A stretch of 64,000 nt of DNA from Sternotherus odoratus. Lineage: Eukaryota > Chordata > Testudines > Kinosternidae. Location of the stretch: positions 11,051,001-11,115,000 of the forward strand of contig JAVMKO010000006.1 of NCBI GenBank assembly GCA_032164245.1, read 5' to 3'. Below the pieces are notes generated by a model. That model was not told the origin of the DNA. It saw only the letters and a list, made by a program, of their open reading frames with translations, and ran no database searches. This document shows positions 57,081 to 64,000 of the stretch, piece by piece; position 1 is the stretch's first letter; each line of letters opens with the position of its first letter. A program made the translations under genes and the position numbers.

Positions 57081-57812
57081 CTGGTGAAAATTGGTTTTGA
57101 TTTGACTGACCTTTATCCCATTGAAAAAACCACACTTCCTTCATATGCAAGAGTTCATTAGATCTGCCATAGCACTGCATGCCACAGGGATGGCTTCCAT
57201 GGTGGGGAAGGGGATTCTTAATGGGTTGTGCAGTTAAAAATATCCATATGCAGAGCATGAGGCTTGACTGCAGTGAAACTGTGGCCTAGCTGGCCATGGG
57301 ATACAGTGGGTGGGTGGCTCTACCAGAGTCCCTGGCATGGTGCACATGCATTGTGCATGGGAAGGGGCATTCATTAGTACAGGTTCGGATCCGAGCCTGG
57401 TTCTTAATGAGCTTGTGCTCCAGGGTGCAAATTCATCTCTAGCAGAGACCAGGATGAGACCTATGTGTGGGGGGGGAAGCTTATCCCACATCTTCCTACT
57501 GCAGAGTTCTGACCCCTTCCTCCGGAGCATCTGGTGCCAGCCACCATCAAGGGCAAGCTACAGGACTCAATGGACCTTGACTCTGATCCAGTCTGGCAAT
57601 TCCTGCATTCCTGTCTGAGCACTGTTTGGTGGCCTAAATGAAACGAGTTTCTGGTTTAGTCCACCCGTCTTTATCAAAACTAGCATCCTTGTGTCAGGCT
57701 CAGCAGAGGCGCTAAAAACGTAGTGGATCTGGCAACTGAATGACCCTTTCACCTTATAGGCAGCCCCCTCAGAACAGGTCTGAGGCAAATTGGTGAGCTG
57801 TGAACTGTGTCC

Positions 57813-57871
57813 ATTCATAGAATGGTAGCACCATAGAATCTCAGTGTTGGAAGGGATCTTTCCTTTTTTAA
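57813..57871 (-). mobile_element. CR1 3'-terminal fragment
   Basis: TTCATAGAATGGTAGCACCATAG and AGTGTTGGAAGGGATC match the CR1 tail seen at 51376. Very short 5'-truncated copy. Confidence 0.65.
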
Positions 57872-58685
57872 AAAATCCACCCATGGACATCAATGAGGTC
57901 TGGAAATTACAGCCAGCTAAATCCTAGAGTTTCAGAAAATGCTGATCATCTGAAATAACAAAACTCCACTGGCAACCGTCATCGTACCTGCTGCTAACGC
58001 TCCAGCTATTACCATGTGGCCTCCTGGGAGGCTCCAAGACTTTTATCATCTTCCTTTGGAAAAGAAAGGTCTGGTTCAGGTGCTGCACAGGCTGGCAGTG
58101 TCCATTTAAAGACCTATTAAAGTCTGTTTTAACGGTGAAAGGGTACAGTGCAGAATGACCGTAAACACCTCCCTGGACACCATTAGTTCCTGAACCTTTT
58201 CACACGGAGATTATTCACAAGCAAGCTCCTGCCATGGCTGAACCCTCTGTGACTATCCAGTCTAATTTTGAATGGACTGCTACGTATGGAGAGGCTCCTT
58301 AAGGCATGTGGACACATAACTGCTTAGAAGGGCACGGTACCGGGAGAGCATATAAAATTCATACTGTACCGTAGTGGCTGTTAGCGGCTGCAACCATGTG
58401 ATCCCCTTTCAGATTCCTGAGGACACAGGGAGCCAAGGGATGCAACCCTGACTGACTTCTGCTGCTCTGGGTCCACAGGAGAAAGAGGGCTTGGCTGAGG
58501 GGAGGGGACAGGCGTTCCAGTTACCTGCTGTTTCAAGCACCTAGTAAGGCAGCAAGTTGCAGATCTTCCAGCAGAAGTAATAGTGGTGGCTGGATGGGGA
58601 ATGACTTTGAAGGCATACACAGGAGAAGGCAAAGTCAGTGACCCTGAGATTGCTCAAATTTGGCCTTGTCCCAAAAGTGAAGGAA
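57872..58685. other. Noncoding sequence, nothing recognised
   Basis: No gene or clear repeat visible. Confidence 0.4.
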
Positions 58686-58865
58686 GTTTTGTGGTTAATG
58701 CACTGGACTGGAGCTCAGGAGAGCTCAGTTAAATTCCTGGCTCTGCCATGGATTTCCTACCTTCTCTTGTGAAAAATGAGGATGATAATATTTTTCTCCT
58801 ACTCCTTGTCTGTCTTATTGTCTAGTTAGAGCTGAAGTTTTTGGGGGCAGTGGCTGTTTCTCAGT
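58686..58865 (+). repeat. MIR/CORE-like SINE
   Basis: GTGGTTAATGCACTGGACTGGAG, the B-box-like AGTTAAATTCCTGGCTCTG, AAAATGAGGATGATAATATTT and TAGTTAGAGCTGAAGTTTTTG GGGGCAGTGGCTG follow the CORE-SINE order, with an internal deletion. Confidence 0.65.
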
Positions 58866-58995
58866 ATCTAATAATATTTTGAAAGTTTGGGTACTTTCAG
58901 GCTTTGTGTTTTGCCTATTTTGAGTTATATGAAAAAATTGTGTTTTTCAGTACTTGAAATTTCTTTTTTTTCTTTTCTTTTCTTTTCTTATGCAG

Positions 58996-59101
58996 AGCTC
59001 AGAAAAACAACCGGCCACATATCTTAAAGATGTTCCTGAAATCCATGCACTTTATTTTTTTAAATATACCTATAATGACATGCCGGTGTTTAACTCAATC
59101 A
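58996..59101 (+). other. Weak candidate coding exon with strong splice signals
   Basis: A long pyrimidine tract (TTTCTTTTCTTTTCTTTTCTTATGCAG) ends at 58995 and a consensus donor GTAAGT begins at 59102. The 106 nt between are open in two of three forward frames; frame one gives SSEKQPATYLKDVPEIHALY and continues to FNSI. I do not recognise either translation. No partner exon could be found nearby, and no plus-strand gene is expected here from the human order known to me (the next gene, SIX6OS1, is on the opposite strand and far away). The pyrimidine tract may be a microsatellite that mimics an acceptor. Confidence 0.2.
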
Positions 59102-59689
59102 GTAAGTTCTGCTGATGTCCTGAACCATGAAAGTTCTAGACATTTATAAATGTCAGCAGGATTCCAAGATGAAATTCCAACATTGGTATTTACTGCAGGA
59201 CCTTCATTACTATTTATTCCCCATGTACATGCTCAGGGATAGATTTGAAAGTATAAATATACTGAGGAAATGTCTGTGGACAGCAGAAATATGGTTTAGA
59301 ATATATACATCCATGAGGCAAGAGGAACATGCAATGCACAGGAAACATTAAACAGAGGCTTTTGCTTGGAAATCATCTTTTTTATTTGCTCTAGTTCAGT
59401 TTATACTTCAGTCATCAGCAGCAGTGCCCATGCAGAGGTAAGGGGAAATTACATTACTTTACATTACTTTTACATTATTTTTCCTGATGTATTTAGATCA
59501 GGGTGATAAATTAATCATGACTCATGGTCTGATTCACAAAAGTTTATCGCCCAGTTTATACTCGCGCATTTGCAGAATTTATATGTATTGCACTGAGCAC
59601 ACTCCACAGATTTTCTATTCACTGAACCCATCATGTGCCAAGTGCTTCCTTCCTTTTAGTGAACAGAGGGCCAGTGCTAACCAGGAATG

Positions 59690-60310
59690 TAGTGTCCCAG
59701 TTTTAAACCTGCTGCCTCTTCATTTCAGTTGGTGACCCCTAGTTCTTGTGTTGTGAGGAGTAAATAGCACTTCCTTCTTTACTTTCTCCACACGAGTGAT
59801 GATTTATAGACCTCTATAATATCCCCCTTTTCCAAGCTGAAAAGTCCTAGTCTTATTCATCTCTTCTCATACAGAATCTGTTCCACATCCTTAACATTTT
59901 TGTTGCCCTTTACATAAGAACATAAGACCGTAAGAACATAAGAATTGCCGTACTGAGTCAGACCAAAGGTCCATCCAGCCCAGCATCCTGTCTACTGACA
60001 GTGGCCAATGCCAGGTGCCCAGGAGTGAGTGAACCTAACAGGTAATGATCAAGTGATCTCCCTCCTGACATCCATCACTCCGCCCTCTGACAAAGAGAGG
60101 CTAGGGACACCATTCCTTACCCATCCTGGTTAATAGCCATTAATGGACTTAACCTCCATGAATTTATCCAGTTCTCTTTTAAACCCTATTATAGTCCTAG
60201 CCTTCACAGCCTCCTCAGGCAAGGAGTTCCACAGGTTTCATGTACCTTTCCCAATTCCAATATATCTTTTTTGAGATGAGGTGACCACACCTTTATGCAG
60301 TAGTCAAGAT
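59690..60310 (-). mobile_element. Older CR1 fragment interrupted by a younger CR1
   Basis: 59690-59917 (ACCTGCTGCCTCTTCATTTCAG...TTTTTGTTGCCCTT) and 60236-60310 (TGTACCTTTCCCAATTCCAA...GCAGTAGTCAAGATG) are consecutive parts of the same CR1 3' region, read on the minus strand. Together they flank an independent CR1 3' end. Confidence 0.75.
59918..60235 (-). mobile_element. Younger CR1 3' end nested in an older CR1
   Basis: ACATAAGAATTGCCGTACTGAGTCAGACC through AAGGAGTTCCACAGG, with a duplicated ACATAAGA-type run at the 3' tail. Removing it rejoins GTTGCCCTT and TGTACC of the host copy. Confidence 0.75.
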
Positions 60311-60514
60311 GATGTAGCCCCGCTGAGATGACCGGAGTTACATCACCCTAAAACCAGTGTGAGGGCAGAATCAGGTTCCCAAGATCTAAAACAAAATGAA
60401 AAGGGTCAAATCCTCAGGAGCGTAAGTGTGCATAGCTCCATTCTCGTCAACTACACCACTGAATTACAGCAGTGATACTTGGCTGTGTTTTAGCCGTGGT
60501 ACTTCCAGGATATT

Positions 60515-60668
60515 AGAGTGACAAGGTGCACGAAATTTTACCTTTTATTGAACCAGCCGCTGCTGGTGAAAAACAAAGCATTCGAGCTCTATGTAGCTGA
60601 AAAGCTTGTCTCTCACCACCAGCAGCTGGTCCAATAAAAGATATTACCTGACCCTCTTTGTCTCTCTA
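60515..60668. mobile_element. Palindromic PLE-type end pair, second copy
   Basis: AGAGTGACAAGGTG...TTTATTGAACCAGC is matched by inverted GCTGGTCCAATAAAAGATAT...CTTTGTCTCTCT. The centre includes TTCGAGCTCTATGTAGCTGAAAAGC. Same structure as 12168-12309. Confidence 0.65.
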
Positions 60669-61495
60669 ACTTTACGAATGCAATCTTTTACATTTCAAAT
60701 TGGTGGGAAAGAACAATGATTACTCTAACTATCCAGCCTGGATGTTGCCTCTTGCCAAGGCTCCTAGTGTTTTTACACAAGACAGGCAATTATGAGCTGA
60801 CCCTGGGCATGTTGAGAAGATCCTAATTCTAAGGATGCGCCTAAGAGGTAAATGATGTTAACATTGTAGCAAGGCTTGCTAATAACCTGGCAAGTTTCCA
60901 CCAGGGAACAAAGTTCCCATGCTTATTTTTTATAGGGTAAATGGAAATGTATTGTAATCTGGACGTGTTAGCTTGTCTTGAATTGTAATAAGTGCAAATA
61001 TATAAAATAAAGGAGTTGTAAATAGGGCAGATGCATACAGTAAAGAGATCATGGTACATCAGACACACTGCTTTATTCAAATCAGCAAGTCCCATTACAG
61101 CAATGTTTTCTGTCATACGTTTCCTTCTTTGCTTTGTTAGACCTCCATGTCTCATGCGCTGGACTGTTTCATGTGGTATTAGGAATTCTGGCTCAGTGGG
61201 AGGTACTATCAGCATCAGTTATTTCCATTTCAGCTGAGCTGTTGTGCTAGGCAATTGCACTACACATTTGAACGTGTGATGTGTGGTGCAATCCAGACTG
61301 CGAAAAATGAAATGCCTAAAAGTTATTTCTCCCAGTTGTGACTTTCATGCTGAAACATGCAGCATAATTCTTCCTTGGATTTTATGTTTAACTATGCCTA
61401 GAGGAAATGCCTAGAGTACGATCTTGTGCATAAGATAAGAACCAGGAAGAAAAACCAAGAGGGCAACTGTCACCCCTTTTTACATAACTATGGCC
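60669..61495. other. Noncoding sequence, nothing recognised
   Basis: Frames of 68 and 124 codons on opposite strands lack recognisable features. Confidence 0.4.
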
Positions 61496-61499
61496 AACA

Positions 61500-61670
61500 T
61501 TTTCTAAAGGAACTAATGGTTCAGGGTGCCTCAACCTCGCAGGCAGCTGAACTGAGACACTACAGAGGCCTGGCTTTCTGAGAAGGTGAGGGTCTTAGCA
61601 ATTCCTGGAGGTGGCCTAAGTCTGTGCACCCTAAAATCTGTGGTTACTTCGGAAAATCTTGTTCAAGGAT
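61500..61670. repeat. Dispersed repeat, TTCAGGGTGCCTCAAC type
   Basis: TTCAGGGTGCCTCAACCTCG and GAACTGAGACACTACAGAGG are words I recall from an old amniote repeat related in style to the CTAAGTG family. Weak. Confidence 0.3.
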
Positions 61671-62075
61671 TCTCTCTTTTCAGGTTGAACGATACGATGT
61701 CAGGACTTGAGTCTGAAGAAAGGGAGTGGGGTAATGTGCAGTGCCAGAGACTCAGCCTCAAGGTGATAAGCACAACCACTGACTTCTATTTAGTGACTTT
61801 GCATTGCTTGGCTCCCCCTCCTTCTGTCAGAGACCCCATGCCCTTGGAAAAGCCTTCCGCTTCAGGACGCTAGTCCAGCAAGTTGTCCAGAAGTCAAGGG
61901 TGCCCAGGCTGGAGCTCCTCTGCTTGGAGGGTCAGACCGCATGTTTGTGATATGCCTTCCTTGTCCTACCTTCAAATTCCTCATGAAAACATGGTATTCT
62001 TGTACAACCTGCTGATGCTGATTTCCCCAGAGACAGTATCTCCCCATGTTCATCTGCTATATAATGCTGTCCCAC

Positions 62076-62192
62076 AGACTGTGTCTCTTTGAGTTAGATA
62101 GTAAGCATTTCAGGGCAAGAACCGTGTCCTTTTACATGTTTGTAAAGAACCATGTGCACTTATAGGTCTCGATAAACAATAATATAATAACC
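62076..62192 (+). repeat. SINE/LINE tail-type repeat
   Basis: GACTGTGTCTCTTTGAGTTAG, AGGGCAAGAACCGTGTCCTTT and CGATAAACAATAATATAATA follow the 'gactgtaagctcttcagggcaggga' tail common in amniote CORE elements. Confidence 0.5.
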
Positions 62193-64000
62193 CCTTAATG
62201 AAACACGCCTCTAGAATGTAATAGAGAATTATAATCTTACTAAATTTTTTTAGCCAGCCTATAGAATTCCACAGCCAGGATATTAAATCCTATAGGAGGA
62301 TTTTAAACAACTTATAGAAAAGGTAAAATTTAAATGAAATGTAACTGGTTTTTAGAATTTTGTAAAGCCCTTTAAAATGTCTGTACAGCCCTCTTTGTTT
62401 AATCCTTATTGAACTCTATCAGACGTTTCTATAAGGATGGGATGAAAACAAAATGGGAGGAAGAAGGAGGCAAGTTCATTTTTGCCCAATTTGTGAAAAG
62501 CAACATTTGTTGGTTTCACGATCAATTTTTCATTTTTTCCAAAGAGCGGAAGGTTATTTTCCAGCTGCCTTTTGTCTTAGCAAACACTCCTACGAATGTT
62601 CAAATCAATCCAAAAGTCTGCTTTCGTAAAGCAAGTGCAATAGCGAAAATGGTGGCATGGCAAAAATTATGAAAAGTCACAGTAAAAAAAAATTAAACAG
62701 ATGTGAAGTGGGTTAAAATTCAATGAGAGAATCACAGGATTCAACATCTTTCCCATCTCTAACATTGTGTGCAGCCCTACAATATGTGAGGACTCAAAAA
62801 TATTCCAGGTTTTGCCTGAATTACTAAGTGAAACCGGATCATGTCAAACAGCTCTTTACAGCAGGCATGGATGAAGATTGGCTTCCTCAACTACAAAGAC
62901 TTGAAATATAGAAATAGCAAATCCTTTTAGCCACGTTTTCTCTCATATATATCATTTGGCTAATACTGTCCTCTAAACAGATTTTTGTAAGTAAAACAGT
63001 GCCCTTCTTTGTCGTTATGATTGGTGTAGGCCTGCTTTGTACTAAGATCAATGAAGAGCATGTAACACTGCTGTTAAACTCATGATTTAATAGCTAGATC
63101 ATATTCCAGAGTTTATTTTTCTCATTGAATAATTAATTTCAACTCTTTGCAAAGGAGTTGCTTATCATATTCAAGGCAGTGGTATCGGAACTATCAGCTT
63201 TACGTATGTGAACCTGGATCAGTGTCACAGCATTTAATAAAGGGATCTTGGAAAACCTCAAAACCAAACACCAGGGGGCTCCAGCACCTTTTGTTAGGAA
63301 TACGCTGATGTACAATAAAATAACACAGTGAAGCTGAGTGAAAAATTACCTCATGGTGCTATGTTGAAGGCTTGCTTTGCTACAGAGAGCGGACTACAAC
63401 TGTTGGCAGCATGTTTGATGTGTGTTTCTCTGATTCCCATAGGCATAATAAAAATGAATAAATAACCACATGAATCTACTACAATTTACCTATTGGAACG
63501 AATGGAAACACTGAGGGTGTGAAAAATGCTAAGTTTGAGGAATGAGGTTTTGCTGAATGAGTGTGAAGGTTACGTGCTTCAGCAATGAAAAATTAGGAAA
63601 TTACCACCGTAAGGGTGCAGCCTGCACTTCAGCTCTGCCTTCTGCCGCATACACATCACGCTGTTACTGCTGCTTCGCCTTCACCTTGTCTGATCAATTG
63701 GAGTCTTGTCCTTCATCTCCAAGTGCTCGTGTCAAGTACATCTTCCAAGCTGATACCAACCTTCTTTATGTCCTCCTTCCCATCTCCAACCACCTCTTTC
63801 TAGGTCTTCCTCATGGACTTTGTCCCCTAACTACTGGTTCTTGTATTCTCTGACTAACATCTCTCTCACGTTGTCTCATGTGACCCAGCCATCTCAGTCA
63901 ACACTCCCTTAGCTTTTCTGTGATGGGGGAGGGGAGACCCTAACTGCACCATAGCTCAAAGCATTTCATTGTGTAGCCTATCTCTCTTGTCTTACCAGCA
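62193..64000. other. Noncoding sequence to the end of the window
   Basis: No gene recognised. The 87-codon frame at 62409-62672 is unrecognised and lies in sequence with TTTTTCATTTTTTCC-type repeat words. 63600-63900 has a pyrimidine-rich, possibly LINE-derived character that I could not assign. Confidence 0.35.

Noticed and set aside
60841..61215. 124-codon minus-strand frame
   Set aside because: No family features and no exon-like signals; compatible with chance in 64 kb.
36321..64000. SIX6OS1/SIX6 coding exons
   Set aside because: Expected next in the human order, but no homeodomain, SIX domain or coiled-coil exon was seen; the spacing in human is also larger than this window allows.

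Overview
This is an animal nuclear genome window, mostly noncoding. The repeat set points to a reptile, most likely a cryptodiran turtle. It includes several generations of CR1 LINEs, Penelope-like retroelement (PLE) ends, DIRS-like remnants, MIR/CORE-SINE tails and numerous short TA-flanked or 8-bp-TSD DNA elements. The assignment is inferred from repeat types I recognise by eye, not from a database comparison. The only protein-coding gene I can support with confidence is PPM1A (protein phosphatase 2C alpha), on the plus strand.

Layout. 1-2645: AT-rich sequence with nothing recognisable. 2646-4990: decayed DIRS-like element with inverted end repeats. 5800-5930: short GC-rich promoter-like patch with NRF1-, ZNF143- and YY1-like motifs, followed at 6121-6853 by a 25-copy G-rich minisatellite. 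6979-9990: a DNA transposon remnant with a MYB/SANT-like fragment, a CR1 piece and a PLE end. 10182-28078: the coding part of PPM1A in five coding exons (10202-11035, 13762-13879, 18968-19076, 25026-25083, 28049-28078). They splice to exactly 382 codons, the length of human PPM1A. The introns hold PLEs, small inverted-repeat elements and GC-rich repeats. 28079 to about 36320: AT-rich, almost repeat-free sequence that probably contains the long PPM1A 3' UTR; its end cannot be fixed. 36320-64000: intergenic DNA, mostly repeats (CR1 in both orientations, a second DIRS remnant, an ERV-type solo LTR, MYB/SANT-type DNA transposons, MIR-like SINEs). One weak candidate exon lies at 58996-59101.

Gene logic. 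The spliced PPM1A transcript encodes the metal-dependent Ser/Thr phosphatase with all core metal-binding residues present. Reading through the donor of the 13762-13879 exon gives a 324-codon protein ending GGSFKKK, the same length as the known PP2C-alpha-2 isoform. A polyadenylation-type signal at 17307 could end that transcript. The frame is also open from the splice acceptor at 10182 to the ATG, so an N-terminally extended form is possible.

Limits. Repeat family names are from pattern recognition. Element boundaries are approximate unless target-site duplications are quoted. Most open reading frames of 60-130 codons here are chance frames or decayed transposon pieces and are not annotated. 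I found no clearly new biological system. The most unusual items are the hammerhead-ribozyme-like motifs in the PLE ends, the large palindromic element at 12781-13151, and the G-rich minisatellite beside a promoter-like patch.
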